A stretch of DNA of 64,000 nucleotides, from contig NZ_CP076039.1 of NCBI RefSeq assembly GCF_014529625.1, positions 3,162,001-3,226,000 of the forward strand, given 5' to 3'. The notes beneath the pieces are model-generated. The model was not told the DNA's origin and ran no database searches. It worked only from the letters and a program-made list of their open reading frames with translations. Below, in pieces: positions 43,650-53,200 of the stretch. This stretch comes from Candidatus Pelagisphaera phototrophica. GTDB taxonomy: Bacteria; Verrucomicrobiota; Verrucomicrobiia; Opitutales; Opitutaceae. Each line of letters starts with the position of its first letter. Position 1 is the first letter of the stretch. Made by a program: the position numbers and the translations under genes.

Positions 43650-44548
43650 TCAATCCCACCAAGGAGTAAAGCGATTTCCAAATCTTTCCATGATCTCTTC
43701 ATGATTCTCTATAAATTCTGATATATCATTTGAATGAACTTTTTTTAAGGCAGTCCCCTTTCCTATGCTCTTCTCAATTGCTTTGTCGTCAGCATCTACA
43801 TTTAGGATCTTGAAAATCCTCTTAAAAAATGCATGTTTGTTCTCAAGGAACTCCTCATACAGAATTGGGTATGCCTTGATTCCGTAACGTTTTAGCCTCT
43901 GAAGCTCCAAGAACTTATCACAAATTTTTTTACGCAATTGTCAAGAATAGAACTGAATCGTTCTGGATCAATATGAATCTTGCCAAGACTTTCTTTGGAC
44001 ACTTCCCCTTTAGCAAGGGCAAACTGCAAATGGTTTTTATTAATTCCGTCTCCTCCATGATATTTGGAAAGAGCCCAGCGAAAGACATCCTGCCTGACAA
44101 CTGTAAAAACTATAATATTATATTCCTTTAGAAATTTATATAGCATCCGGTTTTTAAGTTTCCTTTCAATCTTAATCACCATATTTTTAATGCTGTTAAC
44201 TGGTACATTCCTAAAAAATTTTAATACTGTCGCCATTCTTCTTTTTGTTCCGAAACGCATCTTAAAACCGACAGGTGCGGCAGTTTCAAATTCTACAAGT
44301 CGGCCGGTTGCACTTTTATTATATATATAGTTGAGCAACTCCTGGCTTGAAGGATTGTTGCTATAAATCAGTTCGAAACATTTCCTTAAACGCCTCAGGG
44401 ATATTTCTCCACAACAATGACAATCAAAGGGTTCCCATCCCCCTAACCCATCTTGATGAATGATTGAGATGCCTTTGAAGTTATCCAAAATCTGTACCAT
44501 CGCAGTTGATCCCACTTTTTCATCAAATTGTATAATAAAATTTTTCAT
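43650..44548 (-). pseudogene. sulfotransferase broken by a frameshift in an A-run
   Basis: Two minus-strand frames together make one sulfotransferase of about 300 residues. The first part has FDEKVGSTAMVQIL (PAPS 5'-phosphosulfate loop) near residue 9 and VVRQDVFRWALSKY near 150 (3'-phosphate binding). The second part (AYPILYEEFLENKHAFFKRIF, ending in FGNRFTPWWD) is the usual C-terminal half. The break is at 43925-43931, seven A on the coding strand; eight would restore DNCVKKICDKF. It could be a sequencing error, a fresh mutation or slippage-based switching. It lies back to back with the glycosyltransferase-like gene. Confidence 0.7.
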
Positions 44549-44724
44549 ATAACAATGAATTCCTTATCACTTATTTTCTTATAATTTTCTTTAAGGCTCT
44601 CTTAATTACAGGAGGGCATAATCTCCTCAAACCCGATCGATATGTCAAATCAACTTGAGACACACCCCAAGGGAATCGCTCAAAATCAGAAAATCCCAAC
44701 AATTGAATTTCCTATACCCTGCCC

Positions 44725-45120
44725 ATCCAAGCCAAGCTGGGGCGCCAGTTTTTGCTTCGGGCGGGATGGGACCCCGGTCGTTATCAGGATAGTTTGCGGC
44801 GGTATTACCATTTGATTTCCGGCATGGATGCCGCCATCAGCATGGTTCTTGCGAAGCTAGAAGAAGCCGGCGTTGCGGATAATAACCTCGTGATTTACAC
44901 ATCAGATAATGGATATCACTGTGGCGACCAAGTCCTGCAGGGGAAATGCTGTCTTATGATTCTTCCGCTCTGAACCCCTTGATAATTTATGATCCGCGCA
45001 GTCCATCCAGAGGCAAGCAACTGAAAAATACATCCGTGGTGGGCAACATTGATTTTGTGCTGACGATCCTTGACTTGGCCGGTCTTGAAGTGCCTAAATA
45101 TTGTTATGTTTTGCACCTCT
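44725..45120 (+). pseudogene. S1 sulfatase fragment with frameshift
   Basis: The first frame reads GRYQDSLRRYYHLISGMDAA, then VLAKLEEAGVADNNLVIYTS and DNGYHCGDQVLQGK, the middle of a sulfatase. Around 44940-44950 the frame shifts and continues as LIIYDPRSPSRGKQLKNTSV, then VLTILDLAGLEVPKY. There is no catalytic Cys region or C-terminus. It is a second decayed sulfatase, from a different subgroup than the one at 34.5-35.3 kb. Confidence 0.8.
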
Positions 45121-45260
45121 TCGCAGGCAAATTCCCTCATTCATCACCATAATTAGATCCGGGAAATTTCGTGTTACGAACGAGCGCCCCTCTGCTCCTC
45201 ATTGAGAACCAGACTCCCAATTGCAAAAGCCACGTTCGACCCACGCGTTCTCCAATCTCT

Positions 45261-46796
45261 ATGCGACACTCCCTTCTAACCATCGCCTTGATCCTTGCCC
45301 TCCCCGCTTTCTCGACCGACGAAAGACCGCTTCGACAAGCTCAGGACAAGCCGAACATCATCCTCATCATGACCGACGACATGGGCTTCGAATGCCTCGG
45401 GGTCAATGGCAGCGTATCCTACAAAACGCCCAACCTCGATCGCATGGCCCAGGAAGGGGTCCGCTTCACCCACTGCTATTCTCAGCCGATCTGCTCCCCG
45501 TCCCGCGTTCAGATCATGACCGGGATCTACAACAACCGGAACTATACGAAATGGGGTACCCTGCCCCAATCGGAAACGACCTTCGGGCATATCATGCAGG
45601 AGGCCGGCTACGCCACCGCCACCGCCGGAAAATGGCAGCTGAGCACCGAAGGGGTCACGGCCTCCAAGGCAGGCTTTGACGAGACCTGCATGTGGGCCTA
45701 TGGATTCGACCTGGAAGGCTTCGAGCTAAAGCATCCCATCGGAGCAAAGAACAATTACTACTACAACCCCAAGCGCCCATCGGAACGCTATTACGCCATC
45801 GAGGACGATCGGCCCCATATGACCTCGCGCTACTGGAACCCCTGCGTCCTGCGCAACGGGGAGCTGGTTAAAACGAGCTACGTGGATTATGCGCCGGACA
45901 TCTGCACGGATTTTCTGGTCGACTACATCGAACGCAAACAAGCGCAGCCCTTCTTCATCTACTACCCGATGATCCTCACCCACGGACCCAATGTCCCGAC
46001 CCCGGATTCCGAAGGGATCGAACAGATGAGCAATGCTCAGAAACTGAAAGGCAACAAGGTCTACTTCAAGGACATGGTGGAATATGCCGACAAGCTCGTC
46101 GGACGCATTCTCGACCAACTCGAAGCCCTGGGACTGCGCGACAACACCCTCATCCTCTTCACGGGCGACAATGGAACCCAGCGCGGCACCCGAACTGAAA
46201 CCGAGGATGGAATGATTATTGGCGGCAAAGGCAGCACTGCCAACGCTGGAACCCACGTCCCCCTTATCACCAGCTGGCGGGGCAGCGGCGTCATGGGTCA
46301 AGCCTGCGACGACTTGGTGGACTTCACCGACTTCCTCATGACCATCATTCATGCAGGCGGTGTTCCCCTTCCCCAGCACCTATCGCTGGACGGTCGCAGC
46401 TTCCTTCCTCAAATCGCCGGAAAGTCGTATCGGTCGGATGTATACAGAACTGAGAAACGCGACTGGGTATTCTGTCACTGGGACAAGAACCCCGCCAGCC
46501 CCATGGCCAACCCAAAATTCCCTCGAGCCAGGTTCGCGCGCAACGAACGATTTAAGCTCTACGACAATGGCCGCCTGTACGACCTGTCCACCGACCCCCT
46601 CGAACAACGCGTCCTTCCCGATAATCCGGAGCGGCAGTCCGTTCGAAACGAGCTCCAAGCCGTCTTGGATGCCATGCCCATGAAACCCGATTTCTACACC
46701 CAGGGCGGCGTCACCCGTGAAGACAATCTGGCCGCCCCCAAAGGTCAGGGTCCCAGTGAGGAAATCGAGGCCAACCCTAAGCTGATGGGTGAGTAA
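45261..46796 (+). CDS. S1-family sulfatase
   Basis: A 511-residue secreted sulfatase. Signal peptide MRHSLLTIALILALPAFS; IILIMTDDMGFECLG; catalytic PICSPSRVQIMTGI near residue 80; FFIYYPMILTHGPNVPTPDS; LFTGDNGTQRG. It belongs with the 35367 and 59581 genes. Between signal peptide and domain lies RPLRQAQDK, encoded by a short interspersed repeat at 45328-45350. The open frame runs further upstream to 45171, but the ATG at 45261 begins the signal peptide. Probably removes sulfate from algal polysaccharide in the periplasm. Confidence 0.88.
   Translation: MRHSLLTIALILALPAFSTDERPLRQAQDKPNIILIMTDDMGFECLGVNGSVSYKTPNLDRMAQEGVRFTHCYSQPICSPSRVQIMTGIYNNRNYTKWGTLPQSETTFGHIMQEAGYATATAGKWQLSTEGVTASKAGFDETCMWAYGFDLEGFELKHPIGAKNNYYYNPKRPSERYYAIEDDRPHMTSRYWNPCVLRNGELVKTSYVDYAPDICTDFLVDYIERKQAQPFFIYYPMILTHGPNVPTPDSEGIEQMSNAQKLKGNKVYFKDMVEYADKLVGRILDQLEALGLRDNTLILFTGDNGTQRGTRTETEDGMIIGGKGSTANAGTHVPLITSWRGSGVMGQACDDLVDFTDFLMTIIHAGGVPLPQHLSLDGRSFLPQIAGKSYRSDVYRTEKRDWVFCHWDKNPASPMANPKFPRARFARNERFKLYDNGRLYDLSTDPLEQRVLPDNPERQSVRNELQAVLDAMPMKPDFYTQGGVTREDNLAAPKGQGPSEEIEANPKLMGE
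45328..45350. repeat. short interspersed repeat at the signal peptide/domain junction
   Basis: CTTCGACAAGCTCAGGACA and neighbouring bases are read as LRQAQDK just before PNIILIM. The same element is at the same place in the sulfatase at 59581-61005. Confidence 0.65.
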
Positions 46797-46885
46797 GGGA
46801 TGCTACAAATAATTTGTCCGCAATCTGTCTAAAATCTAGCCTACTTTAATACAGTCTTTGTAAATCAAAGACTTACAAAGCATAA

Positions 46886-46960
46886 TGGTGCCCTCGCCGG
46901 GATTCGAACCCGGATTACCGGCTTCGGAAACCGGTGCTCTATCCATTGAACTACGAGGAC
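46886..46960 (-). tRNA. tRNA-Arg (anticodon CCG)
   Basis: On the minus strand a full cloverleaf: acceptor GTCCTCG pairs with CGAGGGC, T-arm GGTTCGAATCC, anticodon loop TTCCGAA with CCG, discriminator A and an encoded CCA. It lies between the sulfatase and lpdA. Confidence 0.95.
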
Positions 46961-47017
46961 AACTCTTGGTGAAAGGCCGCGATTCTCAACCAACAGACTC
47001 CAAAGTCGAGTATGATT

Positions 47018-48412
47018 TTAGATATGAATCGCCTCGTTACCAGTGGCTGCAGCGGCTTCCGCCGACGCTTCACTCAAAGTGGGATGGGCATGAATGGTGT
47101 GGTGAATTTCGTCGATTGTGCCTTCCAACTCCATAGCTAGACAAAATTCGGCAATGAGCTCGGTCGCATCGTTACCAATTATGTGGGCCCCCAGAATTTC
47201 GCCCGTTTCCGGATCGCTAATCACCTTCACAAATCCATCCGAGGCATTGGCGGCAACCGCTTTGCCAGAGGCCACGAAAGGAAACTTTCCGACCTTGTAG
47301 TCGAGCCCCTTTTCCTTTGCCGCTTGCTCGGTGATGCCCGTGCTCGCTATCTGGGGAAGGCAATAAGTACACCCGGGGAAATTGGTAACGCGCTTCGGCT
47401 CGCTGTGGCCAAACATTCCATTAACCGCCTGAATAGCTTCGTAGGTCGCTACGTGAGCGAGCGTGGGCGGACCAATGATGTCGCCCGCCGCGAATATACC
47501 CTTAACGTTCGTCTCATACCTGCCATCGACTACGATAAAACCTCGGTCTAATTCCAGCTTAACGGACTCCGCCAAAGCTCCTTCGAGATTCGCTTGGATT
47601 CCTACCGCTTGAATTACTGATTCCACCTCAAGCTTCACGGGCTTGCCCTTTTTCACATAGTCGATGGTGACCGAGTTCTTACCGACCTTCGCTTCTTTGA
47701 TTTCTATGTTAAGTTCACAATGGATCTTCTGCTTTTTAAATGAGCGCTCCAGCACCTTAGCCACTTCCTCGTCTTCGACCGGAACGAGTTGGGGCAAAAT
47801 TTCGAGTATCGTTACCTCAGTTCCAAACGCATTGAGAAAATAGGCGAACTCTACCCCTATTGCACCCGATCCTATGATCGCCACGGATTTGGGCTGCTTT
47901 TTCATGACCAGTGCTTCGCGTGAGGTCATTACCCGCTCGCCTTGAATCGGAAGAAATGGCAGTACCTTGGCCCGGCAACCGGTCGCGATTAGGATGTTAT
48001 CCGCTTTAAGGCTCTCCCCTTTTCGATCACCTTCCGTTAACGTAATCGCACCCGCCTCCGTCACTTGAGCGTTCGCTACGATGTAATCTACCTTGTTCTT
48101 CTTGAAGAGAAATTCGATTCCCTTAGCCATTTGATCAGCAACACCCCGAGAGCGCTCGATCACCTTGGCAAAGTCGTACTCTACCGATCCGACGGTTATT
48201 CCGAAGGTCTCCGCCTTCTGTAAACTCGCCATCAGCTCAGCGCTTTTCAGCAAAGCCTTGCTGGGAATACAGCCCCAGTTCAGGCAAGTACCTCCTGCCC
48301 GCTCCATTTCAACACAGGCCACTTTTTTGCCGAGTTGTCCTGCGCGTATCGCAGCTGCGTAGCCTCCCGGCCCTCCTCCAATGACAATGAGATCGTATTT
48401 TGCTTCTGACAT
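47018..48412 (-). CDS. lpdA: dihydrolipoamide dehydrogenase
   Basis: A 464-residue flavoprotein disulfide reductase, the E3 component of 2-oxo acid dehydrogenase complexes. FAD motif YDLIVIGGGPGGYAAAIRAGQLG at the start; redox disulfide GGTCLNWGCIPSKALL near residue 42; NAD motif IGSGAIGVEFAYFL near 185; GIFAAGDIIGPPTLAHVA near 310; C-terminal HIHAHPTLSEA near 440 with the His-Glu catalytic base. The ATG at 48412 begins the FAD fold; a longer start at 48448 is unlikely. No E1/E2 genes are adjacent. Confidence 0.95.
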   Translation of the reverse strand: MSEAKYDLIVIGGGPGGYAAAIRAGQLGKKVACVEMERAGGTCLNWGCIPSKALLKSAELMASLQKAETFGITVGSVEYDFAKVIERSRGVADQMAKGIEFLFKKNKVDYIVANAQVTEAGAITLTEGDRKGESLKADNILIATGCRAKVLPFLPIQGERVMTSREALVMKKQPKSVAIIGSGAIGVEFAYFLNAFGTEVTILEILPQLVPVEDEEVAKVLERSFKKQKIHCELNIEIKEAKVGKNSVTIDYVKKGKPVKLEVESVIQAVGIQANLEGALAESVKLELDRGFIVVDGRYETNVKGIFAAGDIIGPPTLAHVATYEAIQAVNGMFGHSEPKRVTNFPGCTYCLPQIASTGITEQAAKEKGLDYKVGKFPFVASGKAVAANASDGFVKVISDPETGEILGAHIIGNDATELIAEFCLAMELEGTIDEIHHTIHAHPTLSEASAEAAAATGNEAIHI

Positions 48413-48540
48413 ATCCGAAATTAAGAAGACTAACCAAGTAGTTAACATCTAACATCATGTCTAGGACAATGATCAAACCAACGCAGGATTCGACGAGCCA
48501 GGGCGTGAAGGAAGAGCTGTCCTATCCTACTTCAGTTTGC

Positions 48541-49011
48541 CTAAATATCGATCACATCGTCGTCGCGACGAAGGGCGCGTCTTTCCGAGAATGTCTGCTT
48601 TCTCACTTTCGGGTCGAGAGAACCGTCTACTCGCCCATTCTGAGAAACCGCGACTCGTACTCGGTTTTGGGCTCCGTTGATCCAGGAATTAAAAAACAGA
48701 TTTAGCACCGTAATTATCAATGCTCCGAGAAACGCATACCAAAAGCCGTCTACATAAAATCCATCCACAAGATAGGCGACGAAGGAGTACAACAGCGCAT
48801 TGATGACCAGCAGTCCTATACCCATCGTCAGAACGACGAATGGCAATGCTAACAAGATAAGCAAAGGTCTCAGTACTGCCGAAAATAACGCCAGCCAGCA
48901 AACTGCGACGACTAGGGATTGATAGTCAACGTATTGAATACCCGGCAACATCCAACTGCCGAGAAGAACACCCATTGCGCTCACGAGAGCTCGTTTAAAA
49001 AAAACAGCCAT
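48541..49011 (-). CDS. small membrane protein of the phage holin 4 / YvlD-like family
   Basis: About 156 residues with four hydrophobic segments: ALVSAMGVLLGSWMLPGI, SLVVAVCWLALFSAVLRPLLILLALPFVVLTMGIGLLVINALLY, and FWYAFLGALIITVLNLFFNSWI. The arrangement, with RPLLILLALPFVVLTMGI and LVINALL in the middle, is that of the phage-holin-4-like (YvlD) proteins, which are chromosomal membrane proteins of unclear role. The tail is charged. ATGs at 49017 and 49032 are alternatives. Confidence 0.78.
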   Translation of the reverse strand: MAVFFKRALVSAMGVLLGSWMLPGIQYVDYQSLVVAVCWLALFSAVLRPLLILLALPFVVLTMGIGLLVINALLYSFVAYLVDGFYVDGFWYAFLGALIITVLNLFFNSWINGAQNRVRVAVSQNGRVDGSLDPKVRKQTFSERRALRRDDDVIDI

Positions 49012-49177
49012 AGCCATATTGAACCCACACAATCAATAGTGGGCCAAGTTCCATTGCCAGCCCTTTATTCTCTTTATCCTTCGTCCCAAATCACTTTTCG
49101 CCAATCCTCAACTGCCAATCGTTAATCCTTAAACAACCTTGCCCTAGTTCCTTCATTGTCCTGAATAACCCTCTTTT

Positions 49178-50239
49178 ATGCGAATTGCTCTCATCCAGGA
49201 CCATCTTCGTAATGGCGGAACCGAAAACCAGACCCTGCACATCGCAAACGGTCTGGCAAAAAGCGGCTTGGAGGCCCATGTGATCATCTTTCGTCAGGGA
49301 GGGGTCCTTGACGAAAAAGCGGCCTCATCTGATTTCACTCTCCACTTTCTCAATCAAGGGCTCCTGAAAACGGATTGGTTCGCGCCCGGTCTTGATTCAC
49401 TTCTTCAATCGCTAAAAGCCGAAGCGATTATTCCGATGGGCCGCATGGCCAATTGTCACGCCGGCCTCCTTTCTAATCGGAAACGCCCCTATAAAGTCAT
49501 TGCAACGTTTCGCACAGGCAAGAGCATCCCTTTCCTCCAGAGACGTGCCTTGCGGCTCGCCGACGGACTCATAGCCAACAGCCACGACGCGCTTGAGCGG
49601 ATTAAGAGAGCCTACGGCATTAAGAACCCAAACTCGTCTGTAATCTACAATGGCTGTATTCGCGATAAGACTTCGCTCCAATCTGCTGCACCTCGATCTG
49701 TAGATAAACCCGTCCGGCTGATAAACGCGAGCATGTTCCGAACCGAGAAAAAACAAGTCAGGCTATTGAGAATCTGTAGCCAGTTACCTGCCCAGATCGA
49801 CTGGCTTTTAACGCTGGCCGGTGATGGTCCACAACGGGATTTCTGTATCCGGGAGGCCGATCGGCTAGGAATCAAGAATCGAATCGAATTTCCCGGACTC
49901 CTTCCTAATCCAACCGATCTTTATCAATCCAGCCACATCGCAATTCACGCTTCATCCAAGGAGTCCCTCCCAAACTTTCTCGTTGAGGCCCAGAGCTTCG
50001 GCTTGCCCGTGGTCGCTTACAATGTTGATGGAGTCGGAGAAACCTTCGAGAACGGGAAATCCGGATTTTTAATCGACCACGGAAACCAGTCGCAATTCGT
50101 AGAAAAACTCCAGCTGTTGATCGAATCCGAGGACCTCAGACGACCAATGTCCCAGGCCGCACGGGAATATGCCCACCGCCATTTTACTCCTGAAGCGCAA
50201 ATCAACGCCTACATCGATCTACTGAAGCAACTAATCTAA
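49178..50239 (+). CDS. GT4-family glycosyltransferase
   Basis: A 353-residue GT-B glycosyltransferase. The N-terminal half starts MRIALIQDHLRNGGTENQTLHIANGL, with the glycine-rich loop. The C-terminal donor domain has LTLAGDGPQRDFCIREADRLGIKNRIEFPG near residue 210 and HASSKESLPNFLVEAQSFGLPVVAYNVDGVGE near 255 (the E-x7-E motif), as in GT4. It probably adds a sugar to a cell-surface glycan; donor and acceptor unknown. The uvrA gene starts 55 nt downstream on the same strand. Confidence 0.88.
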   Translation: MRIALIQDHLRNGGTENQTLHIANGLAKSGLEAHVIIFRQGGVLDEKAASSDFTLHFLNQGLLKTDWFAPGLDSLLQSLKAEAIIPMGRMANCHAGLLSNRKRPYKVIATFRTGKSIPFLQRRALRLADGLIANSHDALERIKRAYGIKNPNSSVIYNGCIRDKTSLQSAAPRSVDKPVRLINASMFRTEKKQVRLLRICSQLPAQIDWLLTLAGDGPQRDFCIREADRLGIKNRIEFPGLLPNPTDLYQSSHIAIHASSKESLPNFLVEAQSFGLPVVAYNVDGVGETFENGKSGFLIDHGNQSQFVEKLQLLIESEDLRRPMSQAAREYAHRHFTPEAQINAYIDLLKQLI

Positions 50240-50294
50240 TCTTTGCCCGCTATGAACGAATCGCTTCGTGCTCTTTGTAGGAATCACTATTTCA

Positions 50295-53200
50295 ATGCCC
50301 AAAACGCTTTCAGATCTTAAGTCCATTCGCCTGCGAGGGGTTCGACAAAACAACCTCAAGAATATTGATGTCGATATTCCGCTGGGGAAATACATCGCCG
50401 TGACCGGTCTGAGCGGTGCGGGCAAGTCCTCGCTCGTTTTTGAAACACTCCATGCGGAGGGCCAACGTCGCTATGTTGAAACCTTCAGTGCCTACACGCG
50501 ACAGTTTCTTGACCTACTCGAAAAACCCGACCTGGACGAAGCTGAGAACGTCCGTCCATCGATCGCGATCGAGCAGAAGAACACAATCAAAACCTCTCGT
50601 TCTACCGTGGGAACGATGACCGAGCTGACCGACTTTTTCAAAGTCTGGTTCAGCCATGTGGCGAACCTCTTCGATCCCGTAACCGGAGAGGAAATACAGG
50701 ACGACAATCCGAAAACGATATGGGAAAAATCTCTGAAGCGATGGCCTTCGCAAGCTGTAGTCATTGCTTTCGAAATCCAGCGACCCGAAAAGCTCGATTG
50801 GGTGGAAATGTTCCTGAATGTCAAAGCCCAAGGGTATTCACGTTTCATAACCGAATCAGGAATCTTTCACCGAGTAGATGACAACAAAGCCATAAAAGCT
50901 CTTTCCTGTAAAAAGGACACGGTTGCCTACGTTGTCCAAGACCGGATGCGTTTAGAAACGAAGCACCTAGGACGTTTTCTTGAGGCCGCCGAAACCGCTC
51001 TCGAGTTCGGTCAAGGCGAACTTGTTCTCTTCAACAGTAAGCCAACGCTTCTCGATCGGTTTTCCAGTGGCCTGCATTCCACGAAAAGCGGGAAACGATT
51101 CCGCCCCGCTATTCCCGCTCTTTTCTCTTTCAACTCTCCCATTGGAGCCTGCCCAGAATGTAGAGGTTTTGGACGCGTCATAGAAATCGATTATCGTCTC
51201 GCCTTACCGGATAAAAAGCTGAGCATCTCCGAGGGGGTTGTTCGCCCGTTTGAAGGACAAGTATACGGAGAAAGCAAAAAGGACCTCGAACGGGCTTGTC
51301 GGCGCCTAAAAATATCCACCAAGACTCCCTTCAATCAACTCCCTAAGAAGCATCAGAACATAGTCATCAACGGCGAGCCTGACTTCCGGAAAAAGCGCGA
51401 CTCCGAAGATTGGGACGGCAATTCTTGGTACGGGGTCAAAGGCTTCTTCGGCTGGCTGGAAAAGAAAACCTACAAGATGCATGTTCGCATCTTCCTCTCG
51501 CGTTTCCGAGCCTACATTAAATGTCCTCATTGCGACGGCACTCGCCTCCAACCCGAAGCCCTTTGCTGGCTTTGGAACAGCTACCGGCTTCCGGACCTCT
51601 ACGAGCTTCCCATCAATCAACTGTACGAAATCGTATCCAATTACAAAGAGCCCACTCAGGCCACCATCAACCATCGTCAGTCAGACATCGCTTTAGAGGC
51701 TATTCTCTCGCGACTTCGGTACTTGAATCACGTAGGACTGGGATACCTCACCCTGAACCGCCCTGCCCGAACTCTAAGCGGAGGCGAGGTTGAAAGAGTG
51801 ACGCTGACTTCCTGTTTGGGAACATCACTCGTAGATACACTTTTCGTTCTCGATGAGCCTTCCGTCGGCTTGCATGCCCGCGACATAGATCGACTCATCC
51901 AGATCGTTCGCACACTCACGGACTCGGGAAACACCGTGGTCGTCGTTGAGCATGACGACGCCATGATTCTCGCTGCTGACCACATTCTGGAGATCGGTCC
52001 CGAACCCGGAGCAAAGGGGGGTCACGTCGTATTCGAAGGTAACTCGGCAGAGCTGCTCACCTGTTCAGAGAGCATCACAGGCAACTATTTTTCAGGGGAG
52101 CGATCCATCGAAACACCGCACAATACTCGTGCCTTTAAATTATCTGGAAAAGGGAACGAGCCTCCGAGAATTCGGATCCGTGGCGCGAGTAAAAACAATA
52201 TCCAAAATCTGGATGTGGATATTCCTCTAAACCGGTTTGTCTGTTTCAGTGGTGTATCCGGATCGGGAAAGAGCACACTCATGAACAATGTGCTCTATCA
52301 AACACTGCTATCCCAAAGAGGGAAGCTGGCTGAAGACCCCGCTTCTTTAAAGAGCCTCAAGTGCGGCATCGAGCCCAGTGAAATAGTCATGGTGGATCAA
52401 GCGCCGGTCAGTCGTACTCCTCGATCCAATCCCGCAGTCTTCGTAAACGCCTGGGACCAAATTCGCAAAATATTCGGAGACCTGCCTGAGGCGAAGGCTG
52501 AAGGCTACACGGCCTCAAGCTTTTCTTTCAATGCAGGAGACGGTCGGTGTGAACATTGCAGTGGGCTTGGATACGAGAAGGTTGAGATGCAGTTTCTCAG
52601 CGACGTATTCGTGCCCTGCCCTCATTGCAATGCCAAGCGCTTCAAGATTGGACTACTCGAAATTCGATTCCTGAACCACTCCATCGCCGACATACTGGAT
52701 CTTACCATTTCCCAAGCGCTGTGCCTCTTTCAAGAGTACCCAAAATTATACGACAAGCTAGAAGCCCTAGAGCAAGTGGGATTGGGATACCTAAAAATGG
52801 GCCAGCCTCTAAACACCTTATCGGGTGGAGAGTCCCAGCGTCTTAAACTCGTTAAATACCTATCGGCTAAGAATACGGATAAAACGCTACAATCTTCAGA
52901 AAGTAGCTTCATATTGCTGGATGAGCCCACTACGGGACTTCACAAACACGATGTAAAGCGTCTCCTCGCAGTCCTTCAAAAAATCGTCGACCACGGTCAC
53001 AGCCTGATCGTCATTGAACACAATTTGGATATATTAAAGTCCGCTGACTGGATCATCGAGCTCGGCCCAGAAGCAGGCTCCGATGGCGGCAAAATTGTGT
53101 TCCAGGGGACACCTTCCGATTGCGCAATTCAACGTAAAACGGAAACCGGAAAGTTTCTTAAGGATGAAGGTAGAGGGATTAAAGATAGATCTGGTCAAGA

